Assembly: GCA_023974075.1 (NCBI GenBank)
Contig: CM043790.1
Coordinates: 18,243,883-18,307,882 of the forward strand
Direction of reading: 5' to 3'
Origin: Chaenocephalus aceratus
Lineage: Eukaryota > Chordata > Actinopteri > Perciformes > Channichthyidae
DNA length: 64,000 nt
Shown here piece after piece: positions 9,926-22,137 of this stretch (positions are counted from its first letter, which is position 1; every line of letters begins with the position of its first letter). Under the pieces are notes generated by a model. The model did not search any database and had not been told where the DNA came from. It worked only from the letters and a program-made list of their open reading frames with translations. The position numbers were made by a program, and so were the translations under genes.

Positions 9926-11571
9926 AGAGGGGAGAATGAGGGGCTGTCACGCCGCTCGCTTCTTCTTCCTCGACTGCTGGCCGAAATTCTGGGTTGGCTG
10001 CGCCTGGGCTGCAGCCGGGACCGGAGATTTTCTAGGCCAGCTCGCCCTCGTCCCCTGCCTGGGCTGGGGACTCGGGCGGACTGCGACCTCTGCGTTTTCG
10101 GTATTTTGAACCGAGCAGGGTTCGGGGAAGCTTGGACGATGGGCTGCCGCTGCGAAGGCAGCGGCTGGGCCCTTCGAGGGAGGCAGAGGTGGAGGGCCTC
10201 GTCCTCCTTCTTTTTCAACTCGCATCTCTTCTGCATGGAGGCAAGAGCGGAGCCGAAAATCCCCTCGGGAACGATGGGCATGTCAAGCACATCCTCCTTT
10301 TCCCGGTCTGGGAGGTTGGTGAGGTTGAGCCATCTAGCTCTTTCCTGCACCACCATGATCCCCATTGTTTTGCCCGTGGCCTGGACGGCGCAGCGTTGGA
10401 CACGGAGACAAATGTCTGTGACCGCGGCCAACTCGTCCAGAACGGCCGGTCCAGGATTACTCGACATATCCTCACAGAGCTCCGCTTGGTATGCGGTTAG
10501 CAGTGGGGAAACGTTCAGAGCCCTGGCGGACAACGCTGCGGCTCTGTAGGACCGTTCAGTCATGGTCGACTGGAAACGGTCCACCTTCGCTGGCAGCGTG
10601 GGATTCCTGCTTGGTGACGGGCCCATCCTCGGTAGAAGGTGGGCTGCCACCAGCAGTTCCATCGGCGGTATGCGGAGCAGGCCGAGCCTCTCCATACCGT
10701 CGCAGTCTAGGGAGGAGGCGCCCTGGATTGGGGCCTTGTTGCTAAAGGGTCGGTCCCTCCACGAGACCGACACCTCATCCAACATCTCCGGGAAGACCGG
10801 GAGGAGTTGCCTCCTTGTCCTTGTTGCTTGGGGAGAATGTTTCCCCTTGTAACGGGACCTGGCGGTCTCCTTGGCCATGTCGGGCCACGGGATGTCTAGC
10901 CTGGATGCAGCGCGCTGACACGCGGCCTACAGGTCCATGCTCAGACAGGGCGAAGGTGGTGTGCTATCGCCCGGGAGAGCAGCCATCGCTCCCGGCTTTG
11001 CCGTTTGAGCCGATGACATGAAGATATCTTCTTCTTGCTCATCCGAATCAGACAGGAGGGACTCAGAGGTGTCCTCTTCATCCTCCATGTAGTCTAATTC
11101 CAGGACATCCTCCGCGGGCGAGACCATAGTGAGGTCTCGCCGGGAGCTCCCGCCTGGTGAGGCGTGGGGCTCCGTTCCCGCGTCTCTTTCCACCACCGAG
11201 TCCCGGCCTGACACGGCGTGGGATCCCGGTTCCGCAGCTGTTAGTGAGCCCCAGACCGACACAGTGAGGGGCTCAGTCTCTGCGGCGGACGCCCCCGTGT
11301 CTTGATTTCCAAACGGCGAATCAGTGGACATGAGGGAGTCCTGTTCCAACAAGCTAGCTTGGTGTGCTAGCCGTCGGTGGAGGCTCTTTTGGGTGAAACG
11401 GGCACAATGCCCGCACGAGCCGGGGTTGTCGATAGCCTCCTGGGCGTGTTCCAGCCCGAGGCAGGACGAGCAGACCTGGTGTGAGTCTGTGCCTGCTATC
11501 TTCAACCCGCAGCCGCATGACCGAGCCTCCGAGTCCCTGACTCCTCTGGTGTGAGGAGGAGAGGCTTCCAT
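9922..11571 (-). pseudogene. DIRS gag-like protein with one in-frame amber stop
   Basis: The 550-codon reading frame begins at 11571 and ends at 9922. It is in one phase throughout and broken only by TAG at 10927-10929. The N-terminal part has a Cys/His-rich cluster (CGCGLKIAG, VCSSCLGLEHA, CGHCARFTQ) followed by an acidic stretch. The C-terminal part has the conserved DIRS gag blocks MAKETARSRYKGK, LLPVFPEMLDEV, FSNKAPIQG and a basic Arg/Ser/Gly tail, likely nucleic-acid binding. Gag packages the element RNA. The start at 11571 is the first ATG before the conserved block. Confidence 0.78.
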
Positions 11572-11725
11572 CTTGTTCGCCTCGTGGCATGGAGAGGACC
11601 CGCTCGTAACAGGTACGTCGTTGAGAGAAAAGTGTTACCAACCCGTCCTTAATCCGGAGAAAAAGGGACGGTGTGGGTCCTTTGTTCTCAAAGAATATTG
11701 ACTGGTGTGTCAATATACTTCTAAT

Positions 11726-12795
11726 CAGTGTGCGAACTATACCACGGTCTCCGGGGGAGCCGGGATTTTTTGTTGTTGCGGGGGGGGGTAAATGCTGATC
11801 CGTGCATTAATAGCAACAGCACAGACATAGGCCTATTATAAAGAGAAAATCTGTTGCACACGGGGTGGTGCCACAGGTCTACATTTACATGAAACGTCCC
11901 GATGGATCATGTAAATGTCAACAGATTTCCCGAGCATGTATGGGCTACGCAAACTTCAATCAACTTGATAATAAATAATCCACGGACCACCAATGTAACG
12001 TTTGACTGTTTAATTAATTAATTAATTAATCAACTTAAAATGACTCAAATGTGATCCACTCACTCCACTGTTGGCTGGTCCAGCCAGCCGGCGGCCACTG
12101 GACCACCGCAGCAACTTCGCCCCCCATCTCGAGCAGCAGGCAAGGAGGAAGAGGAAGAACAGGTGGGGTGGTCATCAGCAGCATCATCATCTTCTTCCAC
12201 ATCTCCTTCGATCTCTACTACTGTATGGTAGTTGTACAGTAGTCATCAAGTTAGCTTCTCTTGGCTCGTCTTCTTGTGTCTCTTCAGCCCCCAAGTTAAC
12301 GTTAGCTGTCAAGTTAGCACTAGCACTGACGTTAGCTCCCTCCTCTCTCGGTTCTGTTGTAGCAGCAGTCACAACGTACGATGTGCTACCACCAGCTACA
12401 TTCGGTTGGTCTTCTTGATCAGGTTGTTTAGCCGTCTTTTTAAAGAAATTGCCTAAGTTGTTTTTTTCTTTTCGACATGTCAGCAGCAGCAACAATGCCT
12501 GGTAAACATGCAGTGCTAACTAAACGAGCTTGTGAGTGAGTGGGTAGTGGGTGGAGCTGCGGGCAGCGTGCAAGCAGGCAACACTTTTTTCATGAATCAT
12601 AAACTCTAAATATAATTTTATTTCACTTATTTTACACCTTTGAAAAAAACACATGCCCAAAATGGAATTTATTTGGTCATCATATCAGTATTTTAGAGAG
12701 CTCCCCCCAAATTTCACAAACCATGTTCCCAGGGGAGCTCATGTCACCACTAGGGGAGCTATAGCTCCCCCTGCTCCCCTCCAGTTCGCACCCTG
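11726..12795. mobile_element. hAT element inserted in the DIRS copy, 8-bp target duplication
   Basis: The inverted ends are CAGTGTGCGAACT on the left and AGTTCGCACCCTG on the right. The exact 8-bp direct repeat CTTCTAAT flanks them at 11718-11725 and 12796-12803. Length is 1070 bp, too short for a full transposase. The - strand frame at 12187-12495 begins like hAT-Ac / ZMYM-type proteins (LGNFFKKTAKQPDQED), so this is an internally deleted copy. A TTAA-type run lies at about 12007-12030. Confidence 0.88.
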
Positions 12796-14461
12796 CTTCT
12801 AATCCTTTTCTCCTCCGTGAGAGAGAAAAAGAAAAGCGTCCTCGCTACCGTGGTGTCGGTAGTAAGGGGAAGCTAGCTAGCAACAGGTGCGTAGCTAGCT
12901 TGAGAAAAATCAAAACCTTACCTTACTTTCCGGGGAAAGAAACGGCGAGGTCGATTTTAATACTAACTGGCGTTAGTATTACCGTCTTCTTGCAAAGCAG
13001 AAGGAGTAGCCGGCAAGCGCCCGTCGACCGAAATGTTTTGGATTTGGATTCAGTCTGTGGACTGTTAAGCTTGTCCGGCTACTGTAGAGATGTGCTCTGA
13101 AGCGAGAAGAGGTGTTTGAATGACATATGCGTCGTGGCGCAAGCTACTTATAGGGGGTGATTCCCTGACGTTGACGTCAAGATCACCAGCCAATCAGGAT
13201 TGGCGTAATGAGAGTGATGCTTCTGTTTGCTCCGCGATGAGGCGCATCCCATAGTGAGACATCGAACGGAGTTTTATGAATGAGAACTGATTAACACATG
13301 ACCACGAGCCAATCCTCTGATGCTGATGCAACCCAGTCTCATGGCATTTCGTTTTCAGCAACACGATTTTTAATCTATTGTTTTGTGTTCACCAACACGA
13401 TTTTCCCCTTTTTTCGTGTTGCACAGCACGATTTTAAAAGCAATGTATTTCTACTGATTTCTACTGGTAATGTGTTTCGTGCCTGCAGCACGTCTTTTTC
13501 TCCGGTCGTGTCGTGGAAGACCGGAAGCTGTGTGGTTCATAAAAACATGTTCTTACTCAATATCAAGCCACAATTATTGCTTTTATTTTAAATCGTATAA
13601 TTTTGGACTTTTGTTGCCATCTGTGAGGAAAATAAATGGGGCTCAGAGCCTCAGAATACTGAAATCTGTATTTTTTAAATCTTTTTTCCTTCTAAGTTGT
13701 TATTCTTTTCAAAATAACACACTGTTATTTACTCACCAATAACACACAATTATCCTTGATTTTATTTATTGGTTTAATTCCATCATCTCAGGCTTTTTTG
13801 GCGTCCGTCAGGAACTGAATTTCAAAATAAAAATAACCGGAAACAGACGTAGGCATTTCGGGCGATTACCCAAGATCCTCAGCTATGGTTTAAGCTCGCT
13901 GATTGGATGTTTTAGCCGCAATGCATGCTGGGATTTGGTGTTTATATTATATGAAATCCGGAAAACATTTTAAAAGAATAAAATAATACTTAATTCCGAG
14001 TGCTCTTGCTTTTCTCTTTGAAAGTCATCACATAACGGCATTGTAATACACGGTTCGGCTGCATTACATATTACAGATCTGCCGTAGTTCTTTATTTATA
14101 GAGCCCTGATGAGAAGACCTTTGGAAAAACTGGAAGAAATGCCGCCGAAACTGAATACTTGACGTGAATCATAAATATATCAACAATTAAACAACATCTT
14201 CAATTTCTCTTCACACAATACGTCTCCTTGCAGTATCAACACTAATTTGGCTGAATTTTACATTTGATCTAATTCATAGATAGGTTATATTTACACCATA
14301 ACGGTGCACAGCTGATATAAAAGGACTTGTAGTTTTTAAAGATATTACTGATTTTCTTTGAATATAAGAATGTAAATACTGAGTCTGAAATAGTATAGCA
14401 ATATGCTGTAAAATTATGTGAAAGCATGAATAAAACTACACATCTTCAGATGTTGTACATA

Positions 14462-15712
14462 CAGGGCCGCCCCTCCCTACAGGCCAATCACGCAGGCTGC
14501 ATGGGGCCCCGCCCAGAGGGCCTCAGCTGCTGTTCGCAGTTCTCCGCACACACCCCGCAAGAGTGAGAGTGAGAGGTGACAAGGGGAGCACGTCTGTAAC
14601 CCGACACCGTTGCAATGAATCAACATCTGACTAATCACGGCTTTGATACGGCCACTAGTGCAGGTGAAGAGATGTCGATGAAAAGACAGTTTCAGTCCGG
14701 CGCAAGCAAGAGGGGAAAAAAACAAAACATGAAGAAACTAGAGCATCACTCGAAGGTGGGTTATTGTATGAGTCAAATGTACAACTTGCGAATGTTGTAT
14801 TCAAATTGCCAATTGCCATATTAAAACATCAGCTGCAATTCACGACATGAAGAAGGCAGTCTCTGCATAGCATATAGGCTAATGGAGATGCATGTTATTT
14901 CCAGCATTTTTTATTTAACATTCATTTAAGTATGTTATGCCTTTTATCTGCTAATGTACAGGAGGAAGAGTGATAAACTGTCTGTCTAGTTGGCTTACAT
15001 AACAGTTAAAGTTTACAGCCTAAAAAACATGGAGCATTTGTTCCCCTTTTATTCATTTTTATGTCAATTTGCACATTTCATGGTGATGCTCAGCCTCTCC
15101 CCTTAACTGCTAACAGTCATCATCATGGTGATCCTCAGCCTCTCCCCTTAACTCCTAACAGTCATCGTCATGGTGATGCTCAGCCTCTCCCCTTAACTCC
15201 TAACAGTCATCATCACGTCAACCACAACACAGAGAAATACTGATCGAAATGTGTGTGTAGTTGTTGATACATTGCTGACAGGGAACTACATTTGAATACA
15301 GATTTAAGAAATATCAGTTTTTGAGCATGTCATAAGCATGTTTTGTCTTGACTATTACAACTATATTACAATACAATAATATAGTATTTATATTATTGAA
15401 TTGATTATGATTATTATTAGTAGTAGAAGTAGTTTATTTGCATTAATTATATTGTAATCTTTTTGAGGCTAGTATTTGGCAGGAAATGCAGACGCACCTG
15501 TAAACGCATACTGAACGACATACATGCACATTTACCATTTACCTCACTGTATAAAAAAGTAACTGTGTTGATAATAATAATAAACAGGAATTATATTTGC
15601 AAAGTAGCCTACTTTGTTTCCAAAAACATTTCTTTTTACTCCTGTCGTTGGGGGGGGGGGGGCTCATCTCACAATGTCGCTTGGGGCCCCAAGTTGGCCA
15701 GGGGTGGCCCTG
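14462..15712. mobile_element. hAT-Ac-type element, internally deleted, 8-bp target duplication
   Basis: The ends CAGGGCCGCCCCT and AGGGGTGGCCCTG are inverted. TGTACATA is duplicated exactly at 14454-14461 and 15713-15720. A short + strand frame near 14615-14750 (MSMKRQFQSGASKRGKKQ) resembles the N-terminus of ZMYM-like hAT transposases; the rest of the transposase is gone. The element contains a 45-bp minisatellite and a G13 run at about 15650. Confidence 0.88.
15079..15213 (+). repeat. 45-bp minisatellite, three copies
   Basis: Copies start at 15079, 15124 and 15169. Each carries GGTGATGCTCAGCCTCTCCC or a one-base variant, then CTAACAGTCATC. The array lies inside the hAT element at 14462-15712. 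In one frame it reads HGDAQPLPLTPNSH repeats, but this is not evidence of a gene. Confidence 0.85.
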
Positions 15713-15720
15713 TGTACATA

Positions 15721-16689
15721 CATAAGTGTCCTACACTAATAATACAAAGTTATTATGGCTGTGTGTACCTTGTGTGCACCGCCTAGTGGTTAAAGCACGC
15801 TATTGAATTATTGTTTTTATGTGTTATATTTGATTAAAAAAATATTAAGAGTACATACTTTCATAGGGGGAAAGTAGAAGGTCTGTGATAGAAATATAGA
15901 ATATAAAAAATCAAGAAGATACTATAAGTGATCTCTACAATAAAACAGTTTAGTGCAGGATGTACAAAGATATTACTAGGAGGATGTGCAAAACAGACAA
16001 ACTAATTAACCTTTATTTAAACATTAAATAATACTTTAGATTAAGGTCTTCTTTTAAATAAGAAAAAAACGTTGGGGGTATCTATCTACAGATAAATATT
16101 AAGCCTGACAAAGTACTTAACGTCGAACATATTGCTTTCCTGCAATGTTAACTATGTTGAAGCACTTACTTTAACTGATATTATACATATGAATTATACT
16201 CTTATGTATGCAGATAGTATAAGAAATGTGCAGAATATGACAGTTTAATGGTGGAGGTATACACACATATTGATAGATGTCTTGTAATGCGCTGTTGAGG
16301 AACCTGTGACCCAAGATTTTCATTCATTGCATACACCGTGTATATGATATATGATATGTCAATAAACGTTTGAAAATCTTGAAAGGGATGTGCAAAATAG
16401 CCATAATATACAGTCTTTAATTAACTATTAGTAGAGAATAACGAGTAATGAATATACTTTATTACTCGTTTCCATTCATGTCAATTGCAGATAAATGTTT
16501 AGTCTTCTCAAGCACCAACTATCAAATATCTCTCCTGATTGTTGGCACTTGACAATCACCTTCCCTGAATTGTACTCAGGTGTAACTAAAGTCTGATTTA
16601 AGGGTTGTTTATATTTCACATCATTAAACAGAATCTGCAAAGTAACTCAAATAAGTGTAGTGTAGTAAAAATACCAGGTTAACCTCTGA
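15721..16689. other. Interior of the 11.4-kb unit, no gene seen
   Basis: This AT-rich stretch lies between the hAT copy and the LINE. No ORF above noise and no transposase motif was found. Confidence 0.4.
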
Positions 16690-19160
16690 ATTGTAGTGGA
16701 GTAGAATTACAAAGTAACAATGTCATGTGGATATATATATTAATGCTGCGCATTATGGACACAAGCGATTTTCACCCATTTATTAATTATATGCATACAT
16801 TTAGAGTAAAGGGACGAGAAAATCCTTGGTTTTCTGCTGAGCTGTCTAGTCTCCTTCATGAGAGAAACAAGGCCTGGGCAAAGGCTAGGCAATCAGGCTC
16901 AGAGATAGAGTGGCTGCGTTTTAGGCAGCTAAGGAATAGCTTCACTTCAAATGTCAAAAGTGCAAAGTCGAAGTACTATTTGTCAGTTACCACAGAAAAC
17001 CTAAATAATCCTAGGACATTTTGGAAAGCAATAAAATCGATATCCACCGGTGAGATCCGTAATGAGCTACCTCCGTGCCTTACCACAGCATCTGGCACTA
17101 TATCGGACAGGGCCACACTGCTAAATTGCTTTAATGAGCATTTTGTGTCCTGCGGTTCTATGTTTGATTCTGTGACTAACTCTGCTTCTGTGAACACCCC
17201 AATCCGTGACTCTGAACAATGTGGTCTGAAAAACCCTTTCAGTTTTACTCCTTTTACTGTCAATGTTGTTCATGAAGCCTTATCTAAGCTAGATCCTAGG
17301 AAACCGGCTGGCCCGGACAACTTAGAACCTTTCTTTTTAAAGATAGCTGCAGATTTTATTGCTCCACCTCTTACTTCTCTTTTTAACCTCTCCCTCAGCA
17401 CAAATGCAATTCCAAAAGTCTGCTTATGTCTTGCCTTTACTGAAAGGAGGGGAGGCAACTATTTTAAATAACTATAGGCCAATCTCTAAATTGTCAGTTC
17501 TGGCTAAGGTGCTCGAACGCCTTGTGAGTGAACAGGTAAAGGAGTTTATATGTACAAATGACATCCTGTCTAAACATCAGTCAGGATTCAGAAAGAAACA
17601 CAGCACCATCACTGCCACAATGAAAGTGGTAAATGACATTACTAGTATTTTAGATAATAAGCAGAGTTGTGCAGCTCTGTTTATTGACCTTTCCAAAGCG
17701 TTTGACACCATTGATCATCGCATCTTAAAGCAGAGGCTAGCCAGTATAGGCATATCCAGCCTTGCAGTGGGGTGGTTTGTGAACTACCTCTCTGAAAGGT
17801 CCCAATGTGTTCATTGTGATGGACTGTCTTCTGAGTGGTTAAACATTTCTAATGGTGTACCACAAGGTTCTGTTTTAGGACCACTTTTATTCTCCATATA
17901 TATTAACAGCGTAGGTGATAATGTGGATGAAGCTACTTTACATTTTTATGCAGATGATACTGTAATGTATTGTGCAGGTCCCTCCATTAAAGAGGCTGTT
18001 GTTAAATTACAGGCTGTTTTTAACACTATTCAGACCCAGCTCTCTGAATTAAAGCTTATTTTAAATGTGGATAAAACCAAGGTAATGCTCTTTTCAAAAG
18101 CAAAAAAGATACCAGAGCCTGTTTTTGATATTGTAACTACGCAAGGAACAAAACTTGAAGTTGTTGCCTGTTACAAATACCTTGGTATCTGGCTTGATGA
18201 TTGTCTTACTTTTAAACTTCAGGTCACTAATCTGCTTAAAAAGCTGAGGGTTAGGCTAGGTTTCTTCTCAGTGGCGACTGGTCATTAGGGGCAGGTGGGG
18301 CACAGCCCCACCTAGTGTCAGCAGAAAGTATTAAAATAATGATTACAACAAAATGCAAAAAATAAATTAAAACATATATAAAATATATTTTAAGATCATG
18401 TTTAATCATCTGATTAGTCTGTACATTGCTGTTTTAGTATGTGTTATTCTAATTAGTGTCTACAGTGTGTGCCAATTGAGCTGTTTAGAGCCATGTGGGA
18501 CAAAACCTGATCCTGCCCCTCCCTCTGACTGTCTAAGTGAACGGTGACTGCAAAAACTAGACTGCGCATGCTCAGAGTATTTTCCTATTTAATGTGTGTG
18601 GCAAAAAATAATGACCATAGGGGCAAAGTGCTGCCATCCCCACCATACGTCATCTCACATCACTCAGAGCTGATTGGCTGTAAGTACGTGTGCCGCGAAA
18701 AGTGTGGTGTGTGAAGAGGAGGAGAGAGAGCTGCAGTGAGGCGTCCTAAAACCAGGAAGTAAGCTGCGCATGGCTTCCCTCCACAAAAAAGCAACGAGAT
18801 TTCTCCATAGGATTTTAGAAAATAGCTCAAAATAAGATCTGTGGGAAACGTAGCTGTTAGATAAATGTACGTTTTGTTCAGCCGGATAATATCCACATGT
18901 CTACCCTACTTTTATAATTTTCGAATCATAAATCTATTGATTAGATTAGATTTATGATAGACTTTTGAAACTACAAGAAGATAAGGAGGACTTTTACAAA
19001 AAAGTAATAGAGATTTTTGTCCAAAAGGATAGGCAAATGGACTTCATCTTCAAGTCAAGGTAAGACCGCCATTTTATTGAAAATGGGATCTTACTAAGAG
19101 AGAACAATTCAATATTTAAATGATAAAATTAAAAAATGTTGGGTATCCTTCTGTTGAACT

Positions 19161-22137
19161 TAGGGTGACCAGATGTCCCGCTTTGCGCGGGACTGCACAG
19201 CATTTTCACGACTTTTGGTGCGTCCCGCAAATTGAGACGATGTCCCGCATATTTCATTTCGATTGGCTAAAACGCTTTTCTAAAATCAGATTTATCCAAC
19301 GGCTGTTGAGAAAGCAGGGAAGGCTATCATCACAGGGGTGTGTTTGCTGTCATTGAAACTGTAACACACGGCGGGTGCTGCCGGTCCAGTGTTAACCAAT
19401 GAGAGTAGCTCTCTCACACACACACCCCTGTGTTTGCTGTCAATCAAACTGTAACACACGGCGGGTGCTGGTCAAGTGTTAACCAATGAGAGTAACTCAC
19501 TCACACACTGACACACCCCCCCCCGCGGCCCCGCCAAACAACAAACAACGAACAACGAAAGTCAATAACACATGAGACGCAGCAGGTTATGAAAAATGGA
19601 GGAAACTACTACAGCTAAGAAGAAAAGAAGATGCACATATAACAAAGACTGGGAAGACACGTACCCGTGGGTGAAGCCAGTGCAGGGCGACTCTCAGAGA
19701 GTTTTTTGTAATCTTTGCAACAGTACTTTTTCAATTTCACATGGCGGTGAATACGACATCAAAAGACACCGAGAATGCGATTCTCACAAAAAACGTGTCG
19801 CTCAAAAAGAGACATCCCACTCTATGGAGACATTCCTCCTCAAACCGAAAAATGATGGCCACTCAGACAAGGTAACAGCAGCAGAAATAACCAGTGTTTA
19901 CCACACAGTGCAACACTCCCAATCATACCGGTCAAATGACTGTGGTAACAAGCTAGCTCCGACCATGTTTCCAGACTCTGATATAGCAAAGAAAATGTCA
20001 TGTGGTCGTACAAAATCAGCGTCCATAATAACAGACGTGCTGGCCCCTGCCTCTGTGGAGAGATGTTTGACAGAGTTAAAGACACCAGTGGTCCATAGTG
20101 ACAAAATAGCCCACACACCATTTTTTTCAGTGGCTTCAGATGCTTCAAATCATGGCACAATAAAACTCTTCCCACTGTCTCTGAGATATTGGACCCCAGA
20201 GTTGGGTTTGAAAAGCAAGATCCTTGACTTCTATGAGGATAGTGATGAGTCAGCTGCTACCATACACCGCCAGATTACAAGCAAGCTAGAAGAAAATGGT
20301 CTGCAACCTGACATGATTTCAGCATACACTGCCGACAATGCAAGTGTAAATTACGGGAGAAACAATTCAGTTTTCCAGAAGCTAAAAGCAGACAACAGTG
20401 GCATCATTAAGGCTAACTGTATGGCCCACATAGTGCACAACAGTGCAAAGCATGCTGGAGACAGGTTGAACATTGACATTGAGGTAGTAGTGAACAAAAT
20501 ATTCAGTCACTTTTCCTCATCTGCAAAACGTACAGAAGAATTGAAAGCAGTGTTCACCTTTGTGGAAGAAGAATATCAGGTTGTGCGGAGACACGTACCC
20601 ACAAGATGGTTGAGTCTGTGGCCTGCTGTCAAGAGGCTACATGACAGCTGGAGAGCTATCAAGAGCTACTTCTTGTCACTGGGAGAGGATAAGTGCCCAA
20701 ATTCACTGTGGCAGCTGTTCAGAAACGATGAGGATGGTGATGGGAAACCCCTAGAGCTACAGGTGTACCTGTCCTTCCTCAATAATGTGCTGAAAATCTT
20801 CCACGATGTTGTGCTGCTATTGGAGAGAGAGGACGGGACCGTATGTGAGCTATATGACATCATGCTCACTCTCAAGACAAAGCTCCAACAACGACAGATT
20901 GATTCCTTCTTTGGAATGGAGACCAGTGCTATCCTCCAACAGTTTCCAGACCAAAAGGCAGCAGCAATCAAACAAACATGATCTTTCCAAGTTTTACCAG
21001 GCTGCTCTCAACTACCTTGAGAAGTGGTATGACTTCACAGACAACAACTACCAGAAGAAAGTTGCAAGCTTGGCACTGAAGAGCAAGTTCACATTCTCCC
21101 ATCTCTGTGATGCAGTGGAGGTCCTACAGTTAAGGGGGAAACTAGACATGGATGAACTGTATGATGAATACTGTGTGACTTTGCCACGCCAGCAGGACGT
21201 TGTGGAGAGAAGAGCTCCTGTTGTGGAGAAGTGGTCCACCTTGCTTCAAGGCACAAACACACCAAATCTGACTGCTGTGGCATCCTTTCTCTTAAGCATC
21301 CCCATCACTAATGCTTCGGTAGAGAGAGTGTTCTCCCTCATGACGGCAGCGTGGACTGACCAGCGGAACCGGTGCTCTGTGGAGCTTATCAAATCTGAAA
21401 TTCAAGTCAAGATCAACTTTGAATACAGTTGTAAAGAATTCTACACCTATGCACTCAAGGAGAAGGCCTTATTGGAAGCTGCGCGCTCAAGCAAAAAGTA
21501 CAAAGTCAAGAAGAGCATCTAAGGTAAGATTTAACTTTGTTTAGAATAAAGATTAAGAGTAGGATATTGTGGGCCAATGTGGTGTTAGATTTTAATACGG
21601 TGCTGCTATTCTTGTGTTTCTGTTTCATTGCCAGGTGCTTTCCGTGGTGCTGGAAGTGCATAGCCATAGCCTGTGTGGGGGGGCCCACCTGCTGTTGCTG
21701 TGACAAAACTGAAAGCTATTTTATTTGATGTATTATTATGTTTTTGTTCCCTCCTGGCCAGTTTTGATTTGTATTTATGGTTTTATTTTATCTAGTAATT
21801 TATGTTGTGCCTACTTTTACAGTTAATACACGAGTTGAATTAGGAAGATGCATTTCTACACTTGAAGTGAATAATGCCTGCTGCCTTGGTTAGCCAGTTT
21901 ACTTGTTACTGCATTGTTACTGCATTTTGACTGCACTTTCTGCTCTGTTGCAGATATATTTGTTAAGTTTTTATCTGCACTGATTAGTAGATGCTGTTGA
22001 ATAAACCAAATGAAACGGAATAGAAATTCATTTTATTTTCCGGGGGGGGGCGGGTGCTGTTGAGAGGGTGTCCCACATTGTCCCACACAAACATACTCCT
22101 TGTCCCACATTTGGTTTCTTGGGACCTGGTCACCCTA
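19161..22137 (+). mobile_element. Inner, nearly complete hAT transposon
   Basis: Ends TAGGGTGACCA and TGGTCACCCTA are perfect inverted repeats. GTTGAACT is duplicated at 19153-19160 and 22138-22145. The 2977-bp length and a long transposase gene make this an almost full-length copy. It sits inside the outer hAT element, so it is the youngest layer of the nest. Confidence 0.92.
19596..21522 (+). pseudogene. hAT transposase with BED-type zinc finger, one frameshift
   Basis: The first frame (19596-20981, 461 codons) has an N-terminal BED/TTF-like finger with Cys38, Cys41, His58 and His64 (FCNLC, DIKRHRECDSH). The RNase H-like core follows with Asp182 (SDASNHG) and Asp247 (TADNASVNYG), and the hAT-typical CMAHIVHNS and PTRWLSLWP. 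The frame is lost near 20965-20980 in an A/C-rich run and continues in the next frame to 21522. That part holds the dimerisation region with the catalytic Glu (TNASVERVFSLM). The D-D-E triad is therefore present. A single indel separates the copy from a full protein of about 640 residues. Whether this is a real mutation or an assembly error in the run cannot be told from sequence alone. Confidence 0.85.

Larger units (their letters stand above)
6807..13288 (-). mobile_element. DIRS1-like tyrosine-recombinase retrotransposon, internally deleted
   Basis: Read on the - strand the order is gag (11571-9922), a remnant ORF2 (9925-8954), an RNase H remnant (8853-8581) and the tyrosine recombinase (8911-7205). 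The ends are inverted repeats: about 6859-6985 pairs with about 13125-13262, sharing ATGAGGCGCATCCCATAGTG and its complement. An internal complementary region at 7051-7144 fuses the inverted copies of both outer edges, the hallmark of DIRS circular replication. No target duplication is seen, as expected for DIRS. The 5' half is split by a hAT element (11726-12795). The reverse transcriptase core is missing, so the copy could not replicate alone. Confidence 0.9.

Noticed and set aside
15079..15213. Possible CRISPR-like or coding repeat
   Set aside because: Copies are directly adjacent with no unique spacers, and the sequence is a eukaryotic transposon; it is a minisatellite.
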